A stretch of 53,587 nt of DNA. Source: Bacillota bacterium. GTDB lineage: Bacteria > Bacillota > UBA4882 > UBA8346. A program made the position numbers and the translations under genes. Positions 34,323 through 42,836 of the stretch are shown one piece after another. Numbering within the stretch: the first letter of the stretch is position 1; each line of letters opens with the position of its first letter. Below the pieces are notes generated by a model, which saw only the letters and a program-made list of their open reading frames with translations, did not search any database and was not told where the DNA came from. The stretch is from assembly GCA_023402395.1 (NCBI GenBank), contig JAEYGI010000001.1, forward strand, positions 1 through 53,587. Reading direction: 5' to 3'.

Positions 34323-34940
34323 ATGTCTTCATTAATTGACCAATATAAAGAACTACATAAATCCAATAAGAATTACGGGAATTCCTCTTTGAAATATTTA
34401 GAACAAATTTCTTTAATGATTGATTTTTTGAATCCAAAAACCATCCTTGATTTTGGCTGTGGAAAAGGTTCTTTGGTTGAAGCAATATCAAGAAAATATC
34501 CTGAAATTGAGGTGTTTGGATACGATCCAGCTATACCAGAACGAACAGAATTACCCAATAAAAAAATTGATTTTATAATCAACACTGACGTATTGGAGCA
34601 TATTCCAGAAGCGGAGTTGCCAGAAATAGTTGATTCGATTAGCAAAATTTCCCAAAATGTATTTTTTGGGCTTCACCATGCAGAAGCTAAAAATTTTTTG
34701 CCGAATGGAGAAAATGCACATTGCACAATAAAACCCCCAGAATGGTATCATCATTTTTTCAAAAGTTACTTTTCTGTAATTGTCCCATTAAGCAGTTATG
34801 ATCCTGTTTTAAGTGCCGTCGTCACTTTTAATATACCTAATCATGTTCTTGATAAATACAATAATATTAACGATAGGATGACATTAAAGAAAAAGATTAA
34901 GTTTGTTTTTAAGAAGATAACTAATTTTTTCAAAAAATGA
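34323..34940 (+). CDS. class I SAM-dependent methyltransferase of the glycan island
   Basis: A 205-residue protein. SAM motif I is TILDFGCGKGSLVEAIS (about 41-57), the acidic residue after strand 2 lies in EVFGYDPAIP, and motif IV is DFIINTDVLEHIPE. The C-terminus is a basic helix (KKKIKFVFKKITNFFKK) that may touch the membrane. Methyltransferases of this size often cap or decorate polysaccharides. It is AT-rich like its neighbours. A weak AAGGGG site precedes the ATG. Confidence 0.82.
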   Translation: MSSLIDQYKELHKSNKNYGNSSLKYLEQISLMIDFLNPKTILDFGCGKGSLVEAISRKYPEIEVFGYDPAIPERTELPNKKIDFIINTDVLEHIPEAELPEIVDSISKISQNVFFGLHHAEAKNFLPNGENAHCTIKPPEWYHHFFKSYFSVIVPLSSYDPVLSAVVTFNIPNHVLDKYNNINDRMTLKKKIKFVFKKITNFFKK

Positions 34941-35052
34941 AAGGCAAATTTTATTAATATAATTTTCTGTAAAGTAACTTATATTTAAAATAGTTGTTTG
35001 ATTATCTCTAAATTCAGAACGGTATTTGAACAAGTATAGTAGGAGAGAATTT

Positions 35053-36150
35053 ATGTCTAATTTATTTGTGGTTAGCACACCTTTACAATTGCTGACTGCT
35101 TATATTATAGTAACCAATCAGCTCGAAGATGATGATAATATGCTCGTTTACATACAACGTAATCATGAAAAAATTTATCAAGAATCATTTTGTATTCGTA
35201 AAATATTTGATGATACATCAACTTGGCAAGTATTACGTTGCGAGAAATGGTTAGAAGGGGTCACTCGTTTGCCTGAATTTAAGGCAAACATAATGCGAAT
35301 GAAACAAATGATTTTAAAAAATCGTTTGAAATTCGATAAAGTATTTCTTGGAGAAGATAAATCCTTTCAAAATCAGTTGTTAGTAGAATTATCAGGAAAT
35401 AATCATTGTTATCGAATGGAGGATGGGGTGTGGTCGTATTATGCTCCTGATCGATGTTGGCCTAGTAAATTATGGCATGGGGCGAAAATGCGGGTATTAC
35501 GTTTTTTTGCAGACTTACATTCGGATATGGCTTATAATGCTGGTGGGATAGGCCGCGGTAAAGCTGCATTAGCTGACTATTTATATAAGCCACAATTATT
35601 AGAACGATATTCTCCTAATATAATTCCAATAGAACGGTGTATGGTGATGAACACAATGAGAAAGCTGACGGGAGAAATGCAGCAATATCAGAATCAATCA
35701 TCGAGTCAGCTGATCTTATTTTTGGGAAGCAAATTAGTTGAGCAAGGTAAGATATCCGTAAATACCGAAGTGGGAATTTTAAAAGATATTTACAATATAT
35801 GTAGTCAACAGGGATTAACACTTCTTTATAAACCTCACCCTGCTGAAGCAAAGGATAAAATAGAATTATATCAAAAAAAATTACCTCAAATGAAATTATG
35901 TGAAATCAAGGAACCAATGGAGATTTTATATTATTGTCTTAACAATTTAAAATGTGTGCTGGCGCATAGCTCTTCCGGTTTATTATTTGCAGATGTTTTT
36001 TCCAAAGAAATTATTCAAACAGTTGCATTATTTGAAATATATAACAGCGAACAAAAAGATCCAATTTTAAACAGGTTAATGGAAAAGGCCGGTGTCACTA
36101 TTCCGAAAGATATTACAGAACTAAAAGATTGTTTGTGTAGTTTGGGATAA
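35053..36150 (+). CDS. putative sialyltransferase-like glycosyltransferase (GT52/polysialyltransferase type)
   Basis: A 365-residue protein starting at the ATG at 35053 behind AGGAGAG. The opening SNLFVVSTPLQLLTAYIIV resembles the start of GT52 lipooligosaccharide sialyltransferases. Two motifs of bacterial sialyl- and polysialyltransferases follow: the HP motif in LLYKPHPAEAK and the SS motif in LAHSSSGLLFAD. No CMP-sialate genes are in the window, so the donor may be another CMP- or nucleotide-sugar. It probably modifies the end of a surface glycan. The assignment is by motif pattern only. Confidence 0.6.
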   Translation: MSNLFVVSTPLQLLTAYIIVTNQLEDDDNMLVYIQRNHEKIYQESFCIRKIFDDTSTWQVLRCEKWLEGVTRLPEFKANIMRMKQMILKNRLKFDKVFLGEDKSFQNQLLVELSGNNHCYRMEDGVWSYYAPDRCWPSKLWHGAKMRVLRFFADLHSDMAYNAGGIGRGKAALADYLYKPQLLERYSPNIIPIERCMVMNTMRKLTGEMQQYQNQSSSQLILFLGSKLVEQGKISVNTEVGILKDIYNICSQQGLTLLYKPHPAEAKDKIELYQKKLPQMKLCEIKEPMEILYYCLNNLKCVLAHSSSGLLFADVFSKEIIQTVALFEIYNSEQKDPILNRLMEKAGVTIPKDITELKDCLCSLG

Positions 36151-36267
36151 ATTACTCTTAATCATCTAGACATTGAATATCTGTTATAAACATGTTGTTA
36201 TTATCGTATTTTGTTTCAAATTCACCCTTTTCGCATTAAGCAAATAGACAATGAGGTAAATAGAGTC

Positions 36268-37131
36268 ATGGGTAATTATGGCTGCGTACGACTTAATGGG
36301 CATACCAAAATATATTACCTTCAAAAAGTTGATAACGAATTAGTGAATATCACCAGTATGATTCTAAATCAATCATCTACTGATAAATGTGAAGAAAAAT
36401 TTGAATTTATTAATCGTCAATCTTCTGCCGAGGTATATCGCTTCAAGTATCAAAATGACGTTTATTATGCAAAAAAATTTATCACATCTACCATTGAACG
36501 GAATATTAGCCAGTTAGCCAAGGGACCTAGAGGTCTTAGGTGCTATAATATGGCCAATATTCTAACTTCGATTAATATTAAAGTTCCCGAATCTGTTTTT
36601 GTTTTATCATACCGTGAAAATTTGTTAAGAAGTGAAGATATCTATCTTACTAAAGAATATAAAGGTATTTCCGTTTTTGAATTCATACTTAAAAACACAG
36701 GTAAATCAAATGAAAAGGTTGCTAAGGTTTTATTGAATTTGACTTCCGCTCTTGGGATCTTATATAGAAATCAATTTACCCATGACGATTCACATTTGAA
36801 AAATTTTTTAGTTGATCCCGAAAGTCTTGAAATATGCTTTATCGATTTAAATACGATTCGTCGCCATAAAAAACTTTCTAGAAATCAAATAATAGAAAGT
36901 TTGGTCCGTCTAAATAGCGGTATTTTTGGTTTGTTGGCCCAAAATGGTATGGGACATTTATATACCCCTGAGCGGGTACAGTTTTATTTAGAAAACATTT
37001 TTTCATATTACCAATATCCTGTTGATTTACGAGATGCTTTTTCATTTTTGACAAGGAAAACGGTTCAAAATTTAATCAATCGCAATAAAAAATCGTTGAT
37101 CACTGAGGATTCTTTTTTATTAAAGATTTAG
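36268..37131 (+). CDS. second LPS-kinase-like protein
   Basis: A 287-residue kinase-fold protein. The catalytic loop reads FTHDDSHLKNFLVD (HxDxxxxN) and the metal motif CFIDLNTIRRH, matching the pattern of the LPS kinase at 29269 though the proteins are otherwise dissimilar. The ATP lysine may be in VYYAKKFI. The ATG at 36268 has GAGG 11 bases upstream; a TTG start at 36211 lacks any site. It is AT-rich and ends the glycan island, followed by a terminator. It probably phosphorylates a core or O-chain sugar. Confidence 0.7.
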   Translation: MGNYGCVRLNGHTKIYYLQKVDNELVNITSMILNQSSTDKCEEKFEFINRQSSAEVYRFKYQNDVYYAKKFITSTIERNISQLAKGPRGLRCYNMANILTSINIKVPESVFVLSYRENLLRSEDIYLTKEYKGISVFEFILKNTGKSNEKVAKVLLNLTSALGILYRNQFTHDDSHLKNFLVDPESLEICFIDLNTIRRHKKLSRNQIIESLVRLNSGIFGLLAQNGMGHLYTPERVQFYLENIFSYYQYPVDLRDAFSFLTRKTVQNLINRNKKSLITEDSFLLKI

Positions 37132-37177
37132 TGAGGATTAGTCTAGTATTTCAATTTGTCCATGAAGACATGGCGGT

Positions 37178-37204
37178 AAAGAACCGGGGATGACCCGGTT
37201 CTTT
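37178..37204 (+). terminator. hairpin terminator after the glycan island
   Basis: AAAGAACCGGG and CCCGGTTCTTT pair around a GATGA-type loop, 46 bases after the kinase-like gene. It marks the end of the AT-rich island and the return to GC-richer sequence. Confidence 0.75.
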
Positions 37205-37400
37205 GCCATATAACAGGCCCATGCACTGCTCCGGTGTTTTTGTCATATTATTTATAAACGCTTTTCGAAGCATAGATAAGTCTCCGAATCCATTATTGCC
37301 TGTAGAAGCGACTTTATCTGGCTTCTCTTAGCTTTGTCAGCCCAGGCTTTTGGCTGGGGTTTATCAGAATGTTTTGAACGAAAAAGCATGAAAAGAGGAT

Positions 37401-38213
37401 GTGACACCCGTGTGGATTGAATACGGATTTCCTTATTTGGAGGTCGATCCTCCTTGTCCTGACGGAGCGGTGGCTTATTCTATCCGGCCAGGGGACACTT
37501 TGTTTTTAATCGCGCAACGATTGGGAACCACGGTAGCCGCGATTACCGCTTTGAACCCGGGGCTCAACCCCAATGCCTTGTTTATCGGGCAGTCGATCTG
37601 TGTCCCTGGCGGAGGTGCAACTCCGGAGCCTTGCGCCGGAAGCGACCGTCATACCATTCAATCCGGTGATACGATTTATGGTTTGGCGCTCGGTTATGGA
37701 GTAACGGTTCAGGACATTTTGGACGTCAATCCCGGCATTAACCCCAGCCGGCTGGCAGTCGGCCAAGTGGTTTGCATCCCCGGGGCGGCTCCGGCGGTGC
37801 CGGACCGGATTCCGACTCCGTTCTGTTCGCTGCTGCAGCCCAATTTCTCCGTCTTGCCGCCGGACGCGGATATTCCCATCGGGTCGGTGGTCGGGCGTCA
37901 GGTTGCTATGAGCACCCGGGCCTATACGATAGCGGCTTCGCCGCTTCCCGATCCGTCACGTTTGGGAGACTTTGACGCGTATGCCGGGGGCTTGAGCTTG
38001 TTCACCGCCGACCCGGCGCAGCCGCGAACCACGGTGACAATGCGGCTCGTCCGTTCAACCTTCGGTAATCAGTTGCCCACTTGGGCTGGGACGATAATCA
38101 CCACCGAACCACCCTTTGCGGGTGATTTCGCCGAGATCCGCCCCTTCAACAGCCGGACCGGCACTCAAGGGACGGTACTGCTATCGGGCGATTTTACGGT
38201 ATGTCCGGGTTGA
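37401..38213 (+). CDS. LysM-repeat protein
   Basis: A 270-residue protein with two LysM domains: YSIRPGDTLFLIAQRLGTTV...NPGLNPNALFIGQSICVPG (about 25-72) and HTIQSGDTIYGLALGYGVTV through VGQVVCIPG (about 83-129). A β-rich C-terminal domain of about 135 residues has no family I know. LysM binds peptidoglycan or chitin-like glycans. There is no signal peptide, which is common for such LysM proteins in spore-formers and relatives. The start may be the GTG at 37401 or the one at 37410, which is better spaced from AGAGG. Confidence 0.82.
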   Translation: MTPVWIEYGFPYLEVDPPCPDGAVAYSIRPGDTLFLIAQRLGTTVAAITALNPGLNPNALFIGQSICVPGGGATPEPCAGSDRHTIQSGDTIYGLALGYGVTVQDILDVNPGINPSRLAVGQVVCIPGAAPAVPDRIPTPFCSLLQPNFSVLPPDADIPIGSVVGRQVAMSTRAYTIAASPLPDPSRLGDFDAYAGGLSLFTADPAQPRTTVTMRLVRSTFGNQLPTWAGTIITTEPPFAGDFAEIRPFNSRTGTQGTVLLSGDFTVCPG

Positions 38214-38535
38214 ATTGGCGAATTGGAGGCGTCGGCCTATGAGCGGGAAACTGCCTTTTCAATAGCGGCGGATAGTGGCTGTAATTGGACAAAAAATTGC
38301 AGATTCGCAGATAACTGTTGTTAAAAGGCCATAGGCGGACCGGGTGCGGGTTGATTATAATAAAAATTAAGAAAATTAAATTTGCGACGCTTGCAAAACA
38401 GTCAAACCCGATCCTCACTTTAAATCTTTTACGCTGATCCGCGCGACCGAAGCGGTTTTGCAAAGGAATGAAGCGTTTTTTTACTTAGGGAAAAGTTTCA
38501 AGACACCAAGAGCAAGGCTGGTTTTCGGCGAATTT

Positions 38536-38614
38536 GATTGCCTGACCCCCATTCGTTCGCGCCCGATCCTAAAATGGGGCGAGTTACGACGGCAATCTTC
38601 ACTTACAGGCAATC
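38536..38614 (+). ncRNA. possible structured RNA or repeat remnant
   Basis: GATTGCCTG (38536-38544) pairs with CAGGCAATC (38606-38614). Inside, CCCCATT (38547-38553) pairs with AATGGGG (38573-38579). A strong terminator follows directly. Nested stems plus a terminator fit a small RNA or a leader, but no promoter is clear and an inserted repeat is an alternative. Confidence 0.3.
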
Positions 38615-38616
38615 AA

Positions 38617-38657
38617 AAAAGAAGCAACCCCGGATTCGTTTCGGGGTTGTTTCTTTT
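38617..38657. terminator. strong bidirectional terminator
   Basis: A 16-bp stem, AAAAGAAGCAACCCCG with CGGGGTTGTTTCTTTT and one G-U pair, closed by nine bases. A and T tracts on both sides let it work in both directions between the LysM gene region and the convergent MFS gene. Confidence 0.75.
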
Positions 38658-38694
38658 GAAACATTTTCGCCAAAGCCGGTGGTCAATGAATTAT

Positions 38695-38871
38695 ATAGGA
38701 TGAAATAAATATCTTTACTAGATTTGCATTCTTAAAGCCGAATGCAAATGGTAGTAAAACGAAATTTTTCTCATCCTATTACAGCGGTAATAAGTTGAAT
38801 TAAATCCCTTAATTTTTCATCATGGCAGGCTTACGGGACGGGATGCTTATTAGATATTTAATTCAACTTAT
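38695..38871 (+). repeat. paired-hairpin element, type A, copy 1
   Basis: First hairpin: ATAGGATGAAATAAAT at 38695 with a near-perfect partner ending at 38779, enclosing a perfect inner stem TTTGCATTC/GAATGCAAA. Second hairpin: a perfect 16-bp stem ATAAGTTGAATTAAAT (38790-38805) with 38856-38871. Its apical part has CATCATG/GGGATG around a conserved TTACGGGAC. A second full copy lies at 40277-40456, so the MFS gene is bracketed by two same-direction copies. Confidence 0.85.
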
Positions 38872-38912
38872 ATTAGGATATTTCGCCGCATCCCGAAGCG
38901 GCGGCGTCCAGA

Positions 38913-40214
38913 TCAGGCGGGGGCGGATTCGGCCGGGTTGGGCATATTTTGATATTTGGCCTGTAAAATGAGTAGGAGCGACAGACAAGCCGCCAGCAGC
39001 AAAATGGAAAGGCCGAAGATCAGCCCCGGGTGAATCTGATAGAGGTATCCGGAGATCATCCCCAAAACCGCGGTGAGCACCGAAGTCAGGGTATAGCTCA
39101 GGGAATAGACACCGGCCCGTTCCTTGCCGGAGGTGGCGTGCGCCATCACGGTATCCAGAAACGGCTTGGTAATACTGAAACCAACCGCGAAACCGGCGAC
39201 GGCCAGCAAGGTGAGGCCGAACCGTCCCGGCCTGATCAAAATGAACCCGGCCAGGGCCAGGATTTGCACGATAAATCCGGAGATCATCGCCTGAAAGCGC
39301 CGGGCTCCGGGCACCCTGGGGTTGACAAAGACAAAGACCAGGAACATCACCGCCGGGCCGGCCCCTCCCAGAAACGAAATGGCGGAACGGTCCAGTTTCA
39401 AGGCCTCGGTGAGATACGGGGCGTAATAAAGGCTGGTGAAGGTTCCGATCGGGATAAAGGCATTGAAGAGGCTCACCAGGCTTAGCGCCAAGGCCAGGGA
39501 TGGTTTCTCCCGCAGGCTGAACCAGGCGTTTTGCGGTGAGTGGCGCTTTATCAGGTTTCGAAGTCCATCACGGCGGCATTCGGCCATGACCTGACGCCCG
39601 ACTTCGGTCTCTTGGTAACAGTGGTTCCGGCCCAGGATCATCACAGCCATGCTGACCAGGGCGAACCCCAACAAGATCCGTTCGCCGTTTAGAATCCCAA
39701 GCGCCGCCACCAGCCACCCGGCCAAGGGAACCAGAAAGCCGGTCGACAGATTGATGATATTGATCAGGTTGTAGGCGACCAATTGCTGATGAGGGTCGGC
39801 ATCCTCAATCACCATCAGGTTCCAGGAGATGGACACCACTTTGACGGCGCTGTTGACAAAGGTTGCCAACGCGAACAGCCAGAAATTGTCGGAAAGAAGA
39901 TAAATCAGGAGCGCGCCCGGCCAAGCCAGCAGATCAAAAATAAGCGTGGTCCGCTTCCGGCCCAGGATGTCGGTGATTACTCCGCCGATCATGGCAAAAA
40001 ACGCGCTGGCCACGGCGGAAATCGCGATAATGTAACCCAACTGAACGTCGCTGACTCCCAGTTCTTTCATATAAAGGCTCAAATAGAAGGTATACAGGAC
40101 ATACGGTATTCCCCATAACGGTTCGAAGAAAATGGAGACCCGGGTGTTCCCCCGCAAACAGCGGATCGACCCTAAAATGAGCGGCGAAGTGAAAGTTTTC
40201 ATGGTTTGGCGCAT
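38913..40214 (-). CDS. MFS transporter
   Basis: A 433-residue inner-membrane protein with twelve predicted helices. The loop 2-3 motif appears as GGVITDILGRKRTTLIFDLL, typical of the major facilitator superfamily. The long central loop about 205-235 is polar. The substrate cannot be inferred; relatives are sugar or drug exporters. An ATG at 40202 with AAAGG upstream is an alternative to the one at 40214. The gene stands alone between two copies of a paired-hairpin element. Confidence 0.88.
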   Translation of the reverse strand: MRQTMKTFTSPLILGSIRCLRGNTRVSIFFEPLWGIPYVLYTFYLSLYMKELGVSDVQLGYIIAISAVASAFFAMIGGVITDILGRKRTTLIFDLLAWPGALLIYLLSDNFWLFALATFVNSAVKVVSISWNLMVIEDADPHQQLVAYNLINIINLSTGFLVPLAGWLVAALGILNGERILLGFALVSMAVMILGRNHCYQETEVGRQVMAECRRDGLRNLIKRHSPQNAWFSLREKPSLALALSLVSLFNAFIPIGTFTSLYYAPYLTEALKLDRSAISFLGGAGPAVMFLVFVFVNPRVPGARRFQAMISGFIVQILALAGFILIRPGRFGLTLLAVAGFAVGFSITKPFLDTVMAHATSGKERAGVYSLSYTLTSVLTAVLGMISGYLYQIHPGLIFGLSILLLAACLSLLLILQAKYQNMPNPAESAPA

Positions 40215-40276
40215 CCTTTTTGATCATTGTAACGCTCTTTTCTATTCTAGAGGAGACGCCGCGGTTTGTATAGTAT

Positions 40277-40456
40277 ATAGGATGAAGTAAATTTCTAATA
40301 TAAAATTTGCATTCGTAAAGCCGAATGCAAATGGCATCAAATTTGAATTTAGTTCATCCTATTACAACTGAAATAAGTTGAACTAATTTCCATTAATTTT
40401 TCCATCATGGAAGGTTTACGGGACATGATCCATATTAGATATTTAATTTAACTTAT
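40277..40456 (+). repeat. paired-hairpin element, type A, copy 2
   Basis: Same layout as 38695-38871: ATAGGATGAAGTAAAT pairs with a segment ending at 40362, the inner TTTGCATTC/GAATGCAAA stem is identical, and the second stem ATAAGTTGAACTAAT pairs with ATTTAATTTAACTTAT (40441-40456) allowing G-U pairs. Substitutions fall mainly in loops or keep pairing. Confidence 0.85.
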
Positions 40457-40524
40457 ATAGTTGAAATAAATTGTGTGAATAAGCGATGTTCTTACCAGCG
40501 GAAAGGGGGTTTCTGTTTTTCAGA

Positions 40525-40578
40525 TTGACTCATGTTTCGTTTGAAGCTATAATATAAATGTCTTGGAACAACGTTCCA
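40525..40578 (+). promoter_or_regulatory. promoter and IclR-type operator of the regulator gene
   Basis: TTGACT (40525-40530), a 17-base spacer and TATAAT (40548-40553) form a near-consensus promoter. Right after it lies the perfect palindrome TGGAACAACGTTCCA (40564-40578), covering the likely start of transcription. The same palindrome type recurs before the ABC genes, so the IclR protein probably represses itself and the transporter. Confidence 0.75.
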
Positions 40579-40606
40579 TGATTCGGAACGAATGGGAGGA
40601 TTGTTT

Positions 40607-41443
40607 GTGAATAAGGATACGGCGGGCCGGCTTGGCAACGATCCCTCGTTGGTGCAATCAGTTGACCGCGCGTTGCAAATATTGACGGCGTATGAGACAG
40701 AAGGCCACGAACTCAGCATCCTGCAGCTCAGCCAGAAGGTTCATCTGCCCAAAAGCACCGTCCACCGGCTGCTGGCCACCTTGGCCAACCGGGGGTTTAT
40801 CGAGCAAAATTCGGCCACCGGCAATTATCGCCTGGGGCTTAAGTTGCATTCGTTGGGTTCGCGGGTGGTGCTCACCCGCAATCTGACCACCGAAGCCGGA
40901 CCGATCGTCCGGCAATTGGTGGAGCGCTTCGGGGAGACGGTCAGCATCTCGGTGCTGGACGGGATTGAAACCGTGATCGTCGAGAAAATGGAGAGTGAGC
41001 AGGCGATGCGGGTCACCTCTCAGATCGGCAAGCGTAATCCCATTCATTGTTCGGGCAGCGGCAAGATGTTGCTGGCCCTGCAGAGCCCGGAGGAGATTGA
41101 GCGCATTCTGGCCCTGGCGCCGTTGGACCGCTATACGGACAAAACCATCACTGACCCCGGGCAGCTTAAGGAGAACCTGGACGAGATCCGGAGGAACGGC
41201 TACGCCGTGGATGATGAGGAGATTCAACCAGATCAGATCTGCATCGCAGCACCGATCCGGGACTACCGGGGAGCGGCCTTCGCGGCGATGACCATTTCCG
41301 GGCCGGCGACCCGGATCCGTTCCAAAGACGTGGAAGTGGTCGCGGCCACGATCCAAAAGGCTGCCAATGAGATCTCCGAACGTTTGGGCTGGAACGAGGG
41401 AATGGAGACGATAGCGGGCGGCCCGGCCCGGTTGGAGCGGTAG
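40607..41443 (+). CDS. IclR-family transcriptional regulator
   Basis: A 278-residue regulator. The N-terminal winged helix-turn-helix (about 12-75) has ALQILTAYETEGHELSILQL and LPKSTVHRLLATLANRGFIE. The C-terminal ligand-binding domain includes RNPIHCSGSGKMLLALQSPE and GYAVDDEEIQPDQICIAAPI, as in family members that bind small organic acids. I choose the GTG at 40607, seven bases after GGAGGA; the open frame begins five codons earlier inside that site. It lies upstream of a five-gene ABC importer and an AKR-like gene, which it probably controls. Confidence 0.92.
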   Translation: MNKDTAGRLGNDPSLVQSVDRALQILTAYETEGHELSILQLSQKVHLPKSTVHRLLATLANRGFIEQNSATGNYRLGLKLHSLGSRVVLTRNLTTEAGPIVRQLVERFGETVSISVLDGIETVIVEKMESEQAMRVTSQIGKRNPIHCSGSGKMLLALQSPEEIERILALAPLDRYTDKTITDPGQLKENLDEIRRNGYAVDDEEIQPDQICIAAPIRDYRGAAFAAMTISGPATRIRSKDVEVVAATIQKAANEISERLGWNEGMETIAGGPARLER

Positions 41444-41461
41444 TTTTTTATGAATTGGACA

Positions 41462-41560
41462 TGGAATGCCGTTCCGGAATATGGAATGAAACGGGTTTTA
41501 AGAGACAATCTTTCGTTTCATCATGACAATCGTTTGGAACATCATTCCGGATCATGGAAC
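41462..41560 (+). promoter_or_regulatory. IclR-type operator pair before the ABC importer
   Basis: TGGAATGCCGTTCCG (41462-41476) and TGGAACATCATTCCG (41535-41549) match the palindrome TGGAAC-N3-GTTCCA found in the regulator's own promoter, and a half-site TGGAACG follows at about 41555. Two sites 73 bases apart, near seven helical turns, would allow looping. The promoter boxes themselves are unclear. Confidence 0.6.
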
Positions 41561-41629
41561 GTCCTTTGATTGTCTGACATCCGGCATTGAGCCGGTTAGT
41601 ACAGAAAAATAAACAAGGAGGTAAGGTTG

Positions 41630-42760
41630 ATGAAGATGCTTCGAATCGGGTTAGTGCTGGTATTACTGCTCTCTATGGCGCTGAGCGCGGTGGCTTTGGC
41701 GGCGCCGCAGCAAACGGTGCGGATTGCCTGCATCGTCACTTCGCTCACGGGCGCGCTCACCAAAAACGGCGAGTACATCACCAATGGCATCAAAATGGCG
41801 GTCGACGAGGTCAACGCCAAGGGCGGGATCAAGGGGAAAAAGCTGGAAGTGGTCTTCCTCGATGATCAGGTCAAATCCAGTGAAGCCATCAATGCGGTGA
41901 AAAAGGCAATCTATGATCTGAAGGTTCCGGTGATCCTCGGCTCGGACTCCAGCGGACTGGTGCTGGCCAGTATGTCCTTTAGCGCCAAGGAAGGGATTCC
42001 GCAGATCGTATCGGCCACCAACGTCCGGATCACCAATCAGAAGGTTCCGACCATCTTCCGGATGCGGGCCAATGACTCGGTGGCCGCCCAAATCCTGGCC
42101 GATTATGTGACGGAGAAGGGCTTTAAAAAGATCGGCATCATGTACACCAACGAGGATTACGGCAAAGGGTTCATGGAAGAGATTCAAAAGTTCCTGGCCG
42201 CTCAATCCAATTCCGCCAAAACCATCGAGGTGTGCAACATCGGGGACACCGACTTTACCGCCCAGATCTTGACCTTCAAAAACCGCGGCGTCGATGCCGT
42301 GTTGGGCCTGGGCAAAGAGATTGAGATCGCCAAGTTCCTCCGCCAGAGCAAGGAGTTGGGCCTGAAAACCGCATTCTTCGGCGGTTCGCCGCTCGGCCTC
42401 GACTATGTGGTGGAACTGGCCGGCGGTGCCATGGAAGGCGTCAAGATTGTCACCCACTTCCTCCCCAGCGACACCGATCCCAAGATTCAGGAATGGGTGC
42501 AACGCTACATGAAACTCTTCAATAACCAAGAACCGGAAACCCACGTGGTCGCTTACTATGACACCATCAAGATGCTGGCGGAGATCATGAACAAGAACGG
42601 CACCACTCCGCAAGCCATTACCAAGGGATTGCAAACCGTAAATTACGTCGGGGTCCAGAGCGCGTTCAAAGCCAGCGCCACCGGCGATCTGGTCACCAAG
42701 CAGGTGATCGGCGAATTCAAAAATGGCAAATGGGTTGTAACCGACGCTATCGGGAAGTAA
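41630..42760 (+). CDS. ABC importer periplasmic binding protein (LivK-like)
   Basis: A 376-residue solute-binding protein of the branched-chain amino acid type (Periplasmic_BP_6). The signal peptide MKMLRIGLVLVLLLSMALSA ends at ALAAP with no Cys, so it is not a lipoprotein. That fits a periplasm behind an outer membrane. The mature part has IACIVTSLTGALTKNGEYIT, NEVNAKGGIKGKKLEV-like sequence and IMYTNEDYGKGF. This family takes amino acids, amides, urea or aromatic acids, so the ligand is uncertain. AAGGAGG lies eight bases before the ATG at 41630. Confidence 0.92.
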   Translation: MKMLRIGLVLVLLLSMALSAVALAAPQQTVRIACIVTSLTGALTKNGEYITNGIKMAVDEVNAKGGIKGKKLEVVFLDDQVKSSEAINAVKKAIYDLKVPVILGSDSSGLVLASMSFSAKEGIPQIVSATNVRITNQKVPTIFRMRANDSVAAQILADYVTEKGFKKIGIMYTNEDYGKGFMEEIQKFLAAQSNSAKTIEVCNIGDTDFTAQILTFKNRGVDAVLGLGKEIEIAKFLRQSKELGLKTAFFGGSPLGLDYVVELAGGAMEGVKIVTHFLPSDTDPKIQEWVQRYMKLFNNQEPETHVVAYYDTIKMLAEIMNKNGTTPQAITKGLQTVNYVGVQSAFKASATGDLVTKQVIGEFKNGKWVVTDAIGK

Positions 42761-42785
42761 TCCGAGACCAATCATTGGAACATGA

Positions 42786-42818
42786 AGCGTTCGGCGGCGA
42801 GGATCGCCGCCGAACGCT
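42786..42818 (+). terminator. intercistronic hairpin after the binding-protein gene
   Basis: A perfect 15-bp stem AGCGTTCGGCGGCGA / TCGCCGCCGAACGCT with a GGA loop, 25 bases after the stop. The next gene begins 18 bases later in the same operon, so it probably stabilises the upstream message or terminates part of the transcripts. That would give the binding protein a higher yield than the membrane genes. Confidence 0.75.
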
Positions 42819-42836
42819 ATTATTTAAGGGGGATTC

